Both the position numbers and the translations under genes were made by a program. Positions 1 through 10,292 of a DNA stretch of 64,000 nt are shown piece after piece. The notes below the pieces were generated by a model, which was not told where the DNA came from, did no database searches, and was given only the letters and a program-made list of their open reading frames with translations. The DNA is taken from the NCBI GenBank assembly GCA_016124585.1, contig WGNL01000024.1:1-64000 (forward strand). The letters are read 5' to 3'. The stretch is from Bacteroidota bacterium (GTDB lineage Bacteria; Bacteroidota; Bacteroidia; Chitinophagales; Saprospiraceae). Each line of letters opens with the position of its first letter. Position 1 is the stretch's first letter.

Positions 1-301
1 AGGCTCGCCCAAGACCGCCACGGTGCAGCCTCCTAAACTGCAAAAGGCCACTAGTCAACAGGTGAGGGGCCGTGTCAAGTTCATCCTAAAGGCTGAAAAA
101 CCACGTGAAGTAAAGGGCATTGTAGGCAGGCGCAGCCTTGATAACGGCATTAGCTGGGAGAACGGCATCTACGATTTCACCCTGAGCCTCACCTTGGAAA
201 GCCAGCCAAGCGGCACCCCAGTGCTCTACCAGTTCAAATTCATGGCCACTTATGGGCGGGAAAGCGACTGGTCGGAAAGCTTCCGGGTGGATGTTTTCTA
301 A
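1..301 (+). CDS. 3' end of an unknown gene (partial)
   Basis: The frame is open from base 2 to the TAA at 299-301, so the true start lies outside the window; the GTG at 23 is only the first possible start inside it. The visible ~99 residues are rich in beta-forming, polar and aromatic residues and end in SFRVDVF. This fits the last strands of a beta-sandwich (fibronectin-like) domain, but no family is recognised. No T9SS sorting motif or transmembrane segment is visible in this part. A strong hairpin terminator follows 30 bases after the stop, which supports a real gene end here. Confidence 0.6.
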   Translation, partial: GSPKTATVQPPKLQKATSQQVRGRVKFILKAEKPREVKGIVGRRSLDNGISWENGIYDFTLSLTLESQPSGTPVLYQFKFMATYGRESDWSESFRVDVF

Positions 302-330
302 CGTACAACAAGTATTGTTATCAATAATTT

Positions 331-370
331 AAGCTCTTCGGTACTGAAACGTGCCGTGGAGCTTTTTTTA
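331..370 (+). terminator. Rho-independent terminator of the partial gene
   Basis: An outer stem AAGCTC/GAGCTT and an inner stem CGGTAC/GTGCCG (one wobble) are followed directly by a run of seven T. It sits 30 bases after the stop at 301. In the rest of the spacer up to the adhesin start at 574 I see no further feature. Confidence 0.75.
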
Positions 371-573
371 TTAAAATTTGTCCTAAATCATTCCGAACAA
401 AACATTGTTTGTCAAATAATCTTCATCTAGAACTTGGCGCTAATGGTTGATATGCCATACAAAACCCTGAATTCCCGCATAAAACATCGGCTTTTCATAA
501 ATAACATGCGGATTGCCGCCAGTTAAACTGCTGCGTTGGCTATATTTGGCCGTACCACCTTAATTAACAGCTA

Positions 574-3500
574 ATGAAAGGCCAATTACACCTCGTTCTG
601 CTGCCCGTTTTTTTGTCTGTTCTATTTGCTGCCGATGCCAAGTCCCCGCTTCCAATTGGCACCAGCCTACCTCCGATTTTTGTTACCGGAACCACCATCA
701 CTGACACCTGCGGCCTAGCACTTGGAGCCATCGACATTACGCCTAGTGGCGGGGTTCCTCCCTACACCTTTGCCTGGAGCAATGGGGCCACGACAGAGGA
801 CATCTCCAACTTGTTGGGTGGGGTTTACTATGTTACTGTTACAGATGCCGTGGGTGGAACGAAGATTGAAAGTTTTACAGTGGAGAATATTACGAATACC
901 GCAGCCGTTTTCGGGGTTTATTATGACGCATTAATCGAGGAATTGAACACGTCCTGCACGGCCCCCTACAACGGCAGCATCGCATTTGAAAACATAGTTC
1001 CCACCAATCTCCCGTTCGTTTGGAACTGGTCGAACGGTGATACGACGCCTTACAGCCTAGGTCTGCCCGGTGGCTGGCACCATGTCACTATTACCTTGGG
1101 TAATTGCACACCAAATATCCATAACGGCCCAACTGGCATACATCTTCTCGATGACCTCAACATCCCCGAAATCTCCGGCATGGCCACCAACGCCAGCTGC
1201 GGCCTTGCGAACGGGAGCATCGACCAGACGGTGACGCAGGGCACACCGCCGTTCACCTTCGCCTGGAACACCGGGGCGGACACGGAGGACCTCAGCGGCC
1301 TGCTGCCGGGCATCTACAACGTCACCGTGACGGATGCCGAGGGCTGCACGTCCACGGCGAGCTACAGCCTGACGGACGTCGTGCCGTTCACCATATCCGG
1401 CATTGCCACCCCGAACACCAGCGACCCGCCCAACGGCTCGGTGGACATCACCCTTGACCCGCCGGACAGCTACACCTACGCCTGGAGCAACGGCGAGAAC
1501 ACAGAGGACATCTCCGGCCTTGCGGCAGGCACCTACACCGTGACGGTGACTTTGAGCAATGGCTGCACCCAGACGGCGAGCTTCACGGTGGACGACAACT
1601 TCGTACCGATGTCGGTCACCGGAGTCACTGTCACTGATACTTGCGACTTGGCGCTCGGCGCCATCGACATCACGCCCAGCGGCGGAGTTCCGCCCTACAC
1701 TTTTGCATGGAGTAATGGGGCTACGACAGAGGATTTATCCAACCTTTTGGGCGGGGTGTACATGGTGACTGTTACGGATGCAGTGGGCGGTACGCAGGTC
1801 GAAAGTTTTACGGTGGGGAATATTACCAATGGCGTACCACTTTGGGTTTACTACTATCACCATTTCTACACAACCAAAAACACCTCGTGCACAGCCCCTT
1901 ACAACGGAAGTATTACATTTGACACCATTGTAAACAACCTCCCGTTTATCTGGAACTGGTCAAACGGGGCGACCACAACGAACATATCTGACCTTGCAGC
2001 CGGGTTCTATAATTTAACTGTCACTTTGGGAAGCTGTATCATACCACACAGCCAAAATGACTTTGAAATCCTCGACTCCCTCAACCTCCCCGAAATCTCC
2101 GGCACAGCCACCAACGCCAGCTGCGGCCTGGCGAACGGCAGCATCGACCTGACGGCATCGGACGGTGAGCCACCCTACACCTACGCATGGAGCAACGGCG
2201 CCACGACAGAGGACATCGACAACCTGGCTCCCGGCTTCTACAATGTCACGGTGACAGGGGCGAACGGCTGCACGGCAGTGGGCAACTGGCACATCCTGGA
2301 CTCGCCCGCCTTCTCGGTCTCCGGCACCGCTACCCCGAACACCAGCGACCCGCCCAATGGCTCGGTGGACATCACCCTCGACCCACCGGACAGCTACACC
2401 TACGCCTGGAGCAACGGCGCCAGCACGGAGGACATCTCCGGCCTGGCAGCAGGCACCTTCACCGTGACGGTGACACTGGCGAACGGCTGCACGCAGACGG
2501 CGAGCTTCACGGTGGACGACAACTTCGTGCCGCTGTCGGTGACCGGGGTCACCGTGACGGACACCTGTGGCCTCGGCCTCGGCTCCGTCGACATAACGCC
2601 CACAGGAGGGGTGCCGCCGTACACCTTCGCTTGGAGCAACGGGGCGACCACGGAGGACATCTCCAACCTTTTGGGCGGGGTGTACACGGTGACCGTCACG
2701 GATGCAGTGGGCGGGACACAGGCCACTAGCTTCGTTGTGGACAACATTACCTTTATCTCAGGGGTCGATTTTAACTACTATTATGAATTTATTGGAATAT
2801 ATCACAACACTACCTGCATGGCACCTCCCAACGGGGGTATGTATACAATGCCCCTGACGACGCTTCCCTTTATGTGGAACTGGTCGAACGGGGTGACGAC
2901 TCCAAATAACCTGGGACTTGCTGCAGGTAGTTATTATTTGACCGTCACCTTAGGGGTTTGTGTTAATATTTGGCCTTCCCCCTTTACTGTAGAAGACATC
3001 CCCGACCTTCCCGAGCTAGCCGCCACCCAAGAAGACGCCTTGTGCGGCCTTTCGAACGGCAGCATCGACCTGACGGCATCGGACGGTGAGCCACCCTACA
3101 CCTACGCATGGAGCAACGGTGCCACGACAGAGGATATCGACAACCTGGCTCCCGGCTTCTACAATGTGACGGTGACCGGGGCGAACGGCTGCACGGCAGT
3201 TGGCAACTGGCACATCTTGGACTCGCCTGCCTTCTCGGTCTCCGGCACTGCCACCCCGAACACCAGCGACCCGCCCAACGGCTCGGTGGACATCACCCCC
3301 GACCCGCCGGACAGCTACACCTACGCCTGGAGCAACGGCGCCAGCACGGAGGACATCTCCGGCCTTGCGGCAGGCACCTACACCGTGACGGTGACCGACC
3401 CGGAGGGCTGCACCGCCACGTCGAGCTTTGTGGTGGAGGACTTTAACCCGCCACCGATGGTTTTGACAGCGGTCATAAATCAGGATACCTGCGAACTGGG

Positions 3501-6500
3501 CTATGGCTCCATCGACCTTTCTGTCAGTGGCGGAACGCCCCCTTTTATGTTTACGTGGAGCAATGGCGCACCCTCGGAGGACATTTCAGGCTTGGTGGGA
3601 GGAACAAACTATACGGTAACCGTGGAAGATGCGAACGGCGTACAGGAAATAGGCAGCTTTTTTGTTCCCAATTTCGTGAATATGTGGCCCCCCAATTTTC
3701 AAGGCATTTATACTTTTACAGGTTCATCCAATTCAGTGTGTGTTGGAACACCGAATGGGTATATAGATTTTACACCCTTGACTTCTCTGCCCTACACTTG
3801 GGTTTGGTCCAATGGAGTAATAGGTGAGGATAATTTTATGCTGGCAGCTGGCGACTATTTTGCAACCGTAACGCTTGGCTCATGCATGTTTGACCATACC
3901 CTAACCATACTACTCCTACCCGATGCCCCATCCATTGATTATACCACCATCAACGCAAGCTGTGGGTTGTCCAATGGTATGATTGACTTGACCACAACGG
4001 AAGGCGTGCCGCCGTACGTGTTTGAGTGGTCAAACGGGGCAACGACCGAGGACATCAATAATTTGGCGTCTGGCCTATACACCGTCACTGTAACTGGGGC
4101 CAATGGCTGTACTTCTGTGGAAACAATCTTTGTCAATGACAACCCAACGTTTTCATTTACAGGAAATACGATTCCGAATTCAAACTGTGGTATGCCAAAT
4201 GGCGCTATTGATATTACCGTGAACCCTCCCGGCACCTATAATTATAACTGGAGCAATGGGGCAAACACCGAGGATATAAATGGACTGGGGTCAGGGACAT
4301 ACACCGTTACTGTCACGGACCCGGGTGGGTGCAGCAATGAATCAGCGTTTACTGTCGGTGAAAACATCATACAAACCTCGGCATCTGTAACGTCATTGAC
4401 TGCTACTTGTGGCCTACCCAACGGAACTGTGAATCTTAGCCTAAACGGCGGGGTTCCGCTCTTCACCTTTGAATGGAGCAACGGCGCCACGACGGAGGAC
4501 CTAGCGGGTGTTCCTGGCGGCATGTACACCGTGACGGTGACCGGGTCGAACGGCTGCACGGCCACGGCCACTGCCACTGTTGCAGACACCGACATCTCCA
4601 TCGCCTTAGGCGGCAATATGAGCCCTAACACGGCATGTGTTGGGGCAAACGGCAGCATCAACACGACGGTTTCACCTTTCGGCAGCTACACCTACGCCTG
4701 GGACAACGGGGCCAGCACCCCCAGCCTTTCGCCCGTCCCCGGCGGCACCTACGCCCTGACGGTGACGGTGGGCACCTGCACCACCTCGGCCAGCTTCACG
4801 GTGCTCGACCTGCCGGAGGCGCTGCTGCTGGGCGCACAGCCCTCCCCGGCCACCTGCGGCGGCAGCGACGGCGGGGTGGACCTGACGGTGCTGGCGGGGC
4901 AGCCGCCACTTGCCTTCACCTGGGACAACGGCGCAGGCACGGAGGACCTGACGGGCGTCCCTGCTGGCATCTACACGGTGACAGTGATCGCCACCGGGAC
5001 GGGCTGCACGGCCACAGCAACGGCCCTCGTCGGCAACAGCGGCAACGGTGCCGACACGACCGCCGTATATACCACCACCTGCGACCCGAACGGCGTGGGC
5101 GTCACCGAGCAGCTGTTCACGAACCAGAACGGCTGCGACAGCCTCGTCATCACGACGGTGACGCTTCTGCAAAGCGACACCACCTACCTGTCCGGCACCT
5201 CGTGCGACCCGAACGGCGTGGGCACCTTTGAACAGACCCTCACGAACCAAGGCGGCTGCGATAGCCTCGTCATCACGACCGTGACGCTGTTGCAAAGCGA
5301 CACGACCTACCTCTCCGGCACCTCGTGCAACCCGGCCAACGTGGGCACCTTCGAGCAGAACCTTACGAACCAGCTTGGCTGCGACAGCCTCGTCGTCATG
5401 ACCGTCACGTTCGCTGCGGCGGACACGACGTCGATAGCCCTTGCTTCGTGCGACCCCAACGGTATCGGCACCTTCGAGCAGAATCTGACGAACCAGTACG
5501 GATGCGACAGCCTCGTTGTGACCACTATCTCACTGCTGCAAAGCGACACTGTACAGCGCTTCGATACCTCCTGTGACCCAAGCGACGTGGGCGTCACGGT
5601 GCAAAACCTGACGAACCAGTACGGCTGTGACAGCCTCGTCGTCACGACCGTCACGTTTGCGGCGGCGGACACGACGGCAATTTCAGGCACCACCTGTGAC
5701 CCGAACGGCGTGGGCATGACCGAGCAGCTCCTCACTAACCAACAGGGCTGCGACAGCGTGGTCATTACCACTATCTCATTGCTGCAAAGCGACACGACCT
5801 ACCTGTCCGGCACCTCGTGCAACCCGGCCAACGTGGGTACCTTCGAGCAGAACTTGACGAACCAGTTCGGCTGCGACAGCCTCGTCATCACGACCATTGC
5901 ATTTTCGGAAGCAGACACGACGGCGATAGCCGGCACGTCTTGCGACCCCAACGGTGTCGGCACCTTCGAGCAGACCTTCATGAACCAGTACGGCTGTGAC
6001 AGCGTGGTCATCACAAGCATTACACTTCTGCAAAGCGACACAGTACAGCTTTACGATACCTCCTGCAACCCAAGTGACGTGGGCACTTTTGCCCAAACAC
6101 TTACGAACCAGTTTGGCTGCGACAGCCTCGTTGTAACAACTATCACCTTTGCGGAAGCGGACACGACAGCTATAGTTGGTACCACCTGCGACACGAACGG
6201 TGTGGGCTTCACCGAGCAGCTCTTCACCAATGCCAACGGCTGCGACAGTTTGGTAATCACGACGGTTACACTGCTCCCTAGCGCCTCGACCTCGCTGGCT
6301 TCCACGACCTGCGACCCATCGCAGGCGGGCATCTTCATCGAGAACCTGCTGACATGGCAGGGATGTGACAGCACCGTGACGACGACGGTGACGCTGCTGC
6401 CCAGCGCCACGACCACGCTTGCATCGACGACATGCGACCCGATGCAGGCTGGTGTTTTCACAGAAAACCTGAGTACCTGGCAGGGATGTGACAGTATTGT

Positions 6501-7923
6501 CACCACGACGGTGACGCTGATTCCCAGCGCCACGACCTCGCTGACCTCGACGACCTGCGACCCAACACAGGCAGGCGTCTTCACCGAGAACCTGCTGACT
6601 TGGCAGGGCTGCGACAGCGTTGTCACCACGACTGTGACGCTGCTGCCTAGTGAAACGACCTCGCTGACCTCGACGACCTGCGACCCAACGCAGGCAGGGG
6701 TGTTTGTCCAAAATTTTACAACTTGGCAGGGCTGCGACAGCACCGTGACGACCACGGTTACGCTTTTGCCTAGCGCCACGACCTCGCTGAACTCCACTAC
6801 CTGTGACCCAACGCAGGCAGGCGTCTTTGTCCAAAACCTCATGACGTGGCAGGGCTGCGACAGCACCGTGACGACCACGGTGGCCTGGACGCCGCCGCCT
6901 GCGCTGACGCTTTCCGCCTCCGATTTCAACGGCTATGGTATAAGTTGTGAGGGAGCCTCGGACGGCTGGGCGCAGGCATCGGCAAACGGTTCGCCGCCGC
7001 TGTCCTATGGTTGGGACAACGGCAGTATCTTGCCACTATTGGAAGGGCTGTCCCCCGGCAGCTACGCCGTCACGGTGACGGACGCCAACGGCTGCACCTC
7101 TGTAGGTTCCGTCACCCTGACAGGGCCGGAAGGGCTTTCTGTGGCGCTCTCGGTTAACGCCCTGGACTGCTTCGACGGAAACAGTGGCGCCATCAACGCA
7201 ACGGCGATGGGCGGCGTCCCGCCTTATTCCTATTCGCTCAATCCCACAGGGACAGGCGGCGGTGCCCCACAGCCGTCCGGCACCTTCGGCGGGCTGGGCG
7301 CAGGTGCCTACGAAATCACGGTGCAGGACGCCAACGGCTGCTCGGCCACCGAGCTGGTCGCCATCAACGCCCCCGTGCCGCTCAGCGTGGAGCTGGGCGA
7401 CGACGTGTTCCTGGAGCTGGGCGATGGTACGGCCCTATCGGCTCTGACGAACGTGCCGTTGGACTCCTTGGCGCAGGTCGACTGGACGGGTCTGGGGAAT
7501 GTGGAATGTCCGGGCTGCCCGGCACAGCAGGTGTTCCCGCTGGTGACGACGGCCTACACGGTGACGGTGGTGGACGGGCAGGGCTGCGTCGCCTCGGACG
7601 GTGTGACGGTGTACGTTGACCGCAGGAAGTCGGTGTACGTGCCGAACGCCTTCTCGCCGAACGGGGACGGCGTCAACGACCTGCTGCAGGTCTTCGCCAA
7701 GGAGGGGCAGGTGCGGAAGGTGAGGTCTTTCCTCGTCTTCGACCGCTGGGGGGAGTCGGTCTTCCGCTACTTCGACTTCCAGCCGAACGACCCTGCCTTT
7801 GGTTGGGACGGCACGCACCGTGGCCAGCCGCTCAACACGGCAGTATTCGTCTGGTTTGCGGAGGTGGAGTTTGTGGACGGCACGGCGGAGCTGTTCGAGG
7901 GGGATGTGGTGCTGATGCGGTGA
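574..7923 (+). CDS. Giant SprB-repeat adhesin, T9SS type B C-terminal domain
   Basis: A 2449-residue cell-surface protein. Residues 1-22 form a signal peptide. Residues ~40-1490 are Ig-like SprB-type modules, each with a variant of the core PPYTFAWSNGATTEDIS and the ending YTVTVTDANGC. They are arranged as four-module super-repeats of 306-311 residues. Residues 1494-2108 are fifteen 41-residue units around CDPNGVGTFEQ and GCDSLV. Two further SprB-like modules and a PKD-like stretch follow. The end (from ~2356, YVPNAFSPNGDGVND, then FDRWGESVF) is the gliding-associated type B sorting domain, so export by the T9SS and surface attachment are expected. The family is linked to gliding and adhesion. 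The 3' half is clearly more GC-rich than the genes around it. The start was chosen because the signal peptide follows it directly. The opposite-strand gene ends 44 bases downstream. Confidence 0.93.
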   Translation: MKGQLHLVLLPVFLSVLFAADAKSPLPIGTSLPPIFVTGTTITDTCGLALGAIDITPSGGVPPYTFAWSNGATTEDISNLLGGVYYVTVTDAVGGTKIESFTVENITNTAAVFGVYYDALIEELNTSCTAPYNGSIAFENIVPTNLPFVWNWSNGDTTPYSLGLPGGWHHVTITLGNCTPNIHNGPTGIHLLDDLNIPEISGMATNASCGLANGSIDQTVTQGTPPFTFAWNTGADTEDLSGLLPGIYNVTVTDAEGCTSTASYSLTDVVPFTISGIATPNTSDPPNGSVDITLDPPDSYTYAWSNGENTEDISGLAAGTYTVTVTLSNGCTQTASFTVDDNFVPMSVTGVTVTDTCDLALGAIDITPSGGVPPYTFAWSNGATTEDLSNLLGGVYMVTVTDAVGGTQVESFTVGNITNGVPLWVYYYHHFYTTKNTSCTAPYNGSITFDTIVNNLPFIWNWSNGATTTNISDLAAGFYNLTVTLGSCIIPHSQNDFEILDSLNLPEISGTATNASCGLANGSIDLTASDGEPPYTYAWSNGATTEDIDNLAPGFYNVTVTGANGCTAVGNWHILDSPAFSVSGTATPNTSDPPNGSVDITLDPPDSYTYAWSNGASTEDISGLAAGTFTVTVTLANGCTQTASFTVDDNFVPLSVTGVTVTDTCGLGLGSVDITPTGGVPPYTFAWSNGATTEDISNLLGGVYTVTVTDAVGGTQATSFVVDNITFISGVDFNYYYEFIGIYHNTTCMAPPNGGMYTMPLTTLPFMWNWSNGVTTPNNLGLAAGSYYLTVTLGVCVNIWPSPFTVEDIPDLPELAATQEDALCGLSNGSIDLTASDGEPPYTYAWSNGATTEDIDNLAPGFYNVTVTGANGCTAVGNWHILDSPAFSVSGTATPNTSDPPNGSVDITPDPPDSYTYAWSNGASTEDISGLAAGTYTVTVTDPEGCTATSSFVVEDFNPPPMVLTAVINQDTCELGYGSIDLSVSGGTPPFMFTWSNGAPSEDISGLVGGTNYTVTVEDANGVQEIGSFFVPNFVNMWPPNFQGIYTFTGSSNSVCVGTPNGYIDFTPLTSLPYTWVWSNGVIGEDNFMLAAGDYFATVTLGSCMFDHTLTILLLPDAPSIDYTTINASCGLSNGMIDLTTTEGVPPYVFEWSNGATTEDINNLASGLYTVTVTGANGCTSVETIFVNDNPTFSFTGNTIPNSNCGMPNGAIDITVNPPGTYNYNWSNGANTEDINGLGSGTYTVTVTDPGGCSNESAFTVGENIIQTSASVTSLTATCGLPNGTVNLSLNGGVPLFTFEWSNGATTEDLAGVPGGMYTVTVTGSNGCTATATATVADTDISIALGGNMSPNTACVGANGSINTTVSPFGSYTYAWDNGASTPSLSPVPGGTYALTVTVGTCTTSASFTVLDLPEALLLGAQPSPATCGGSDGGVDLTVLAGQPPLAFTWDNGAGTEDLTGVPAGIYTVTVIATGTGCTATATALVGNSGNGADTTAVYTTTCDPNGVGVTEQLFTNQNGCDSLVITTVTLLQSDTTYLSGTSCDPNGVGTFEQTLTNQGGCDSLVITTVTLLQSDTTYLSGTSCNPANVGTFEQNLTNQLGCDSLVVMTVTFAAADTTSIALASCDPNGIGTFEQNLTNQYGCDSLVVTTISLLQSDTVQRFDTSCDPSDVGVTVQNLTNQYGCDSLVVTTVTFAAADTTAISGTTCDPNGVGMTEQLLTNQQGCDSVVITTISLLQSDTTYLSGTSCNPANVGTFEQNLTNQFGCDSLVITTIAFSEADTTAIAGTSCDPNGVGTFEQTFMNQYGCDSVVITSITLLQSDTVQLYDTSCNPSDVGTFAQTLTNQFGCDSLVVTTITFAEADTTAIVGTTCDTNGVGFTEQLFTNANGCDSLVITTVTLLPSASTSLASTTCDPSQAGIFIENLLTWQGCDSTVTTTVTLLPSATTTLASTTCDPMQAGVFTENLSTWQGCDSIVTTTVTLIPSATTSLTSTTCDPTQAGVFTENLLTWQGCDSVVTTTVTLLPSETTSLTSTTCDPTQAGVFVQNFTTWQGCDSTVTTTVTLLPSATTSLNSTTCDPTQAGVFVQNLMTWQGCDSTVTTTVAWTPPPALTLSASDFNGYGISCEGASDGWAQASANGSPPLSYGWDNGSILPLLEGLSPGSYAVTVTDANGCTSVGSVTLTGPEGLSVALSVNALDCFDGNSGAINATAMGGVPPYSYSLNPTGTGGGAPQPSGTFGGLGAGAYEITVQDANGCSATELVAINAPVPLSVELGDDVFLELGDGTALSALTNVPLDSLAQVDWTGLGNVECPGCPAQQVFPLVTTAYTVTVVDGQGCVASDGVTVYVDRRKSVYVPNAFSPNGDGVNDLLQVFAKEGQVRKVRSFLVFDRWGESVFRYFDFQPNDPAFGWDGTHRGQPLNTAVFVWFAEVEFVDGTAELFEGDVVLMR
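703..4600 (+). repeat. Higher-order ~924-bp repeat inside the adhesin
   Basis: The conserved Cys codon of the module-1 motif DTCGL recurs at 709, 1642, 2566, 3490 and 4408, giving periods of 933, 924, 924 and 918 bases. Each period contains four different Ig-like modules. Modules 3 and 4 are nearly identical at DNA level between periods 2 and 3 (about 2100-2540 against 3030-3400). Module 2 (about 860-1150, 1800-2090, 2740-3000) has diverged strongly. Confidence 0.85.
5053..6897 (+). repeat. Fifteen in-frame 123-bp tandem repeats in the adhesin
   Basis: Fifteen successive units of exactly 41 codons, with no insertion or deletion, encode residues 1494-2108. Each has two Cys, in a CDPxxxG motif and a GCDS motif. 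Units 1-10 carry the T-N-Q variant and units 11-15 the T-W-Q variant. Units 3-6 and 7-10 share the same order of sub-types, so a four-unit (492-bp) block seems to have been duplicated. Confidence 0.88.
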
Positions 7924-7967
7924 GTATTTCCCTCACTTTCCTAATTGACTGTCTTTCATTTTCGTAC

Positions 7968-10226
7968 TTATCCTAGCACCGACTTTTCTCCCAAAAACGG
8001 TTGCTGATACAGCCTTTTTCCTGTCGCTTTATACAATGCATTGGCAAGCGCCGCCATCACGGGAGGGTAGGGTGGTTCACCCATCCCAGTTGGGTTGATT
8101 TCGTTTTTAACAAAATGAACCTCGATTGCTTTCGGTGCTTCGCTGTGCCGGATGATTCGGTAGGTGTCAAAATTGCTTTTGTCTGGTACGCCATCTTTGA
8201 AGGTCATTTCACCATAAAGCGCATTGCCGATACCATCCACAATGCAGCCTTCGGCAAGGTTGGTTGCTCCAAGTGGGTTCACCACAATGCCACAGTCAAT
8301 GGCGCAGTGTACTTTTTGAATGATTGGCTTACCATTTTCCAGCGTCAAATCCAGCACCTGCGCCACGTAGGTGTCGTGGCAGAAGTAAGCGGAAACACCT
8401 CTTGAAACGCCTGTCGCTTCGCCTTTTCCCCAGCCTGATTTCTCACGAACCAATTCCAGCACCCCAGCATAGCGGTCGGCGTCGTAGTCGTTTTTATCGC
8501 CAACAGGGTTTGACTTCGCCTTTTTCAACAATTCGAGGCGAAACTCGATGGGGTCTTTTCCAGCGGCTTCTGCCACTTCGTCAAGGAAGGACTGCTCGGC
8601 AGCCGCCATGAAATTGGAACGTGGCGCACGGAACGAGCCGATGGTGATATTGGAGTCAATCGTCCAGTCCTCGGCGAGGTAATTGTCTACAGCTCCAGCG
8701 GGGAAGCGGTTTTCGTGCAAGGGGCTTTCGGGAATGCCACCTGTTTTTTGATGGTAGGCAATTAGGTTGTTGTCGGCATCCAAGGCGGCCCGAAACGTCG
8801 CATGGTAGGCCGGGCGATAAATGCCTGCTGTCATGTCATCTTCACGGGTGTAAATCAGCTTGACGGGTGCATTCATTTTTTGTGAAATAAGGGCAGCCTC
8901 CAACAGCCAATGGGCATACGACCTCCGACCGAAGCCACCGCCTAAGCGGGTCATTTGGATGTCAATCTTTTCGAGCGACATACCGAGCCGGTCGGAAAGG
9001 GTCTTTTCGGTAAATTCCGGCTTCTGCAAAGGCCCGGCGAGTTCTGCCTTATCTGCTATCACATGGGCAAAGAAGTTCATCGGCTCCATGCAATTGTGGG
9101 CAAGAAAAGGTGCAGTGTATTTTGCCTCAACAATTTTAGCGGCAGTTTTAAAGGCGGCATCCAGGTCGCCGTCCCTGCGTTTTACCGTGGCAGGCTTGGC
9201 GGCCATTTCCGTCATTTTTTCAAAATGCGTGGTTGTATTTTCCAACCCGGCAGGCGTTCTCACAGTCATGTCTCTGCCAAGGCGGTCAATGGTTTCTGTC
9301 TTTGCGGTGATAGGCTCGAATTCCATTTTTAGCACCTTTTTGGCGTTCATCACCTCCCAAGTTGAATTGCCCACGATGGCCACTACCTCAGGGTATGTGA
9401 CGGTATCAAAAAACTGCTTTTTGTAACCGTCGTTGAGCAGTTTGATGGTGAAAACGTCCTTGATGCCCGGCATGGCACGAGCCGCTGAATCGTCCACCGA
9501 TTTCAATTTCAAACCAAAAGCTGGAGGATGGGCAATCATGGCAATGAGCATTCCTTCCCGCTGGGTGTCAATTCCGAAAAGCGGTTTCCCGGTCACGATT
9601 TTCAGCATGTCCACGTTCTTGCGGGGCGTACCGATGATTTTGAAATCCTTCACTTCTTTCAACTGCACTTCCTTCGGTACCGGAATACTAGCAGCGGCAG
9701 AAGCTATTTCGCCGTATCCCATTGACTTGCCGCTTTTTTTATGGTGCAAAATCCCCGCCTCTGTCGTCACTTCCTCCACTGGAACCTTCCACGATTGGGC
9801 GGCTGCTTCCCGCAGCATGTGCCGGGCTGAAGCACCTGCCATGCGCAGTCCCTCCCAACCTTGACGCAGGGCCTGACTGCCACCGATGAACTGGCGTTTG
9901 TACAAGTCGGTGTTCAAAGGTGCCTGTTCCACGATTACTTTTTCCCAATCCACATCCAATTCTTCCGCCACAATCATGGGCATGGCGGTTTTCACATTCT
10001 GCCCCCCTTCCGGGTTCGGCGACATGATGGTGACGACGCCGTTTTCCCCAATTTTCAAAAAGCCGTTGATATTGAACCACTCCTTGGGCATGGCCAATAT
10101 CTCCTCCTTTGTGGCATTTTGACAAGCTGCCGCCAACCAACTAAAGCCGAGCATCATGCCGCCACCTGCGAGGGCCGTGGATTTGAGAAAGGAACGTCTA
10201 CCGTAGTGGGTTTTCATCGATGACAT
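7968..10226 (-). CDS. Molybdopterin-binding hydroxylase large subunit (IorB-like)
   Basis: A 752-residue member of the xanthine dehydrogenase / CO dehydrogenase / isoquinoline 1-oxidoreductase beta-subunit family, which hydroxylates or oxidises small organic substrates with a Mo-pterin cofactor. A Tat-type leader carries RRSFLK at residues 10-15, so export to the periplasm in folded form is likely. Diagnostic motifs are GGGFGRRSYAHW, GSFRAPRSNF and the C-terminal GMGEPP, whose Glu is the expected catalytic base. It closely resembles the protein at 15530-17785, with the same leader, the same KEWFNIN start region and the same C-terminus. No [2Fe-2S] subunit adjoins it; the nearest is at 17914-18366. 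The substrate cannot be named from sequence. A second ATG nine bases further in is possible. Confidence 0.88.
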   Translation of the reverse strand: MSSMKTHYGRRSFLKSTALAGGGMMLGFSWLAAACQNATKEEILAMPKEWFNINGFLKIGENGVVTIMSPNPEGGQNVKTAMPMIVAEELDVDWEKVIVEQAPLNTDLYKRQFIGGSQALRQGWEGLRMAGASARHMLREAAAQSWKVPVEEVTTEAGILHHKKSGKSMGYGEIASAAASIPVPKEVQLKEVKDFKIIGTPRKNVDMLKIVTGKPLFGIDTQREGMLIAMIAHPPAFGLKLKSVDDSAARAMPGIKDVFTIKLLNDGYKKQFFDTVTYPEVVAIVGNSTWEVMNAKKVLKMEFEPITAKTETIDRLGRDMTVRTPAGLENTTTHFEKMTEMAAKPATVKRRDGDLDAAFKTAAKIVEAKYTAPFLAHNCMEPMNFFAHVIADKAELAGPLQKPEFTEKTLSDRLGMSLEKIDIQMTRLGGGFGRRSYAHWLLEAALISQKMNAPVKLIYTREDDMTAGIYRPAYHATFRAALDADNNLIAYHQKTGGIPESPLHENRFPAGAVDNYLAEDWTIDSNITIGSFRAPRSNFMAAAEQSFLDEVAEAAGKDPIEFRLELLKKAKSNPVGDKNDYDADRYAGVLELVREKSGWGKGEATGVSRGVSAYFCHDTYVAQVLDLTLENGKPIIQKVHCAIDCGIVVNPLGATNLAEGCIVDGIGNALYGEMTFKDGVPDKSNFDTYRIIRHSEAPKAIEVHFVKNEINPTGMGEPPYPPVMAALANALYKATGKRLYQQPFLGEKSVLG

Positions 10227-10292
10227 ATGGATGGATTTGGTGAACTGGATGGTTGGACTTTCAGGACTTGAATTTGGCCAAGATAGGCATTT

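Noticed and set aside
5053-6897. Regular 123-bp repeats considered as a CRISPR-like array
   Set aside because: The repeats are contiguous, in frame and coding, with no unique spacers.
5776-6929. Long minus-strand open frames (352 and 292 codons) inside the adhesin gene
   Set aside because: They mirror the GC-rich 123-bp repeats of the real gene; translations are low-complexity and lack any family motif.
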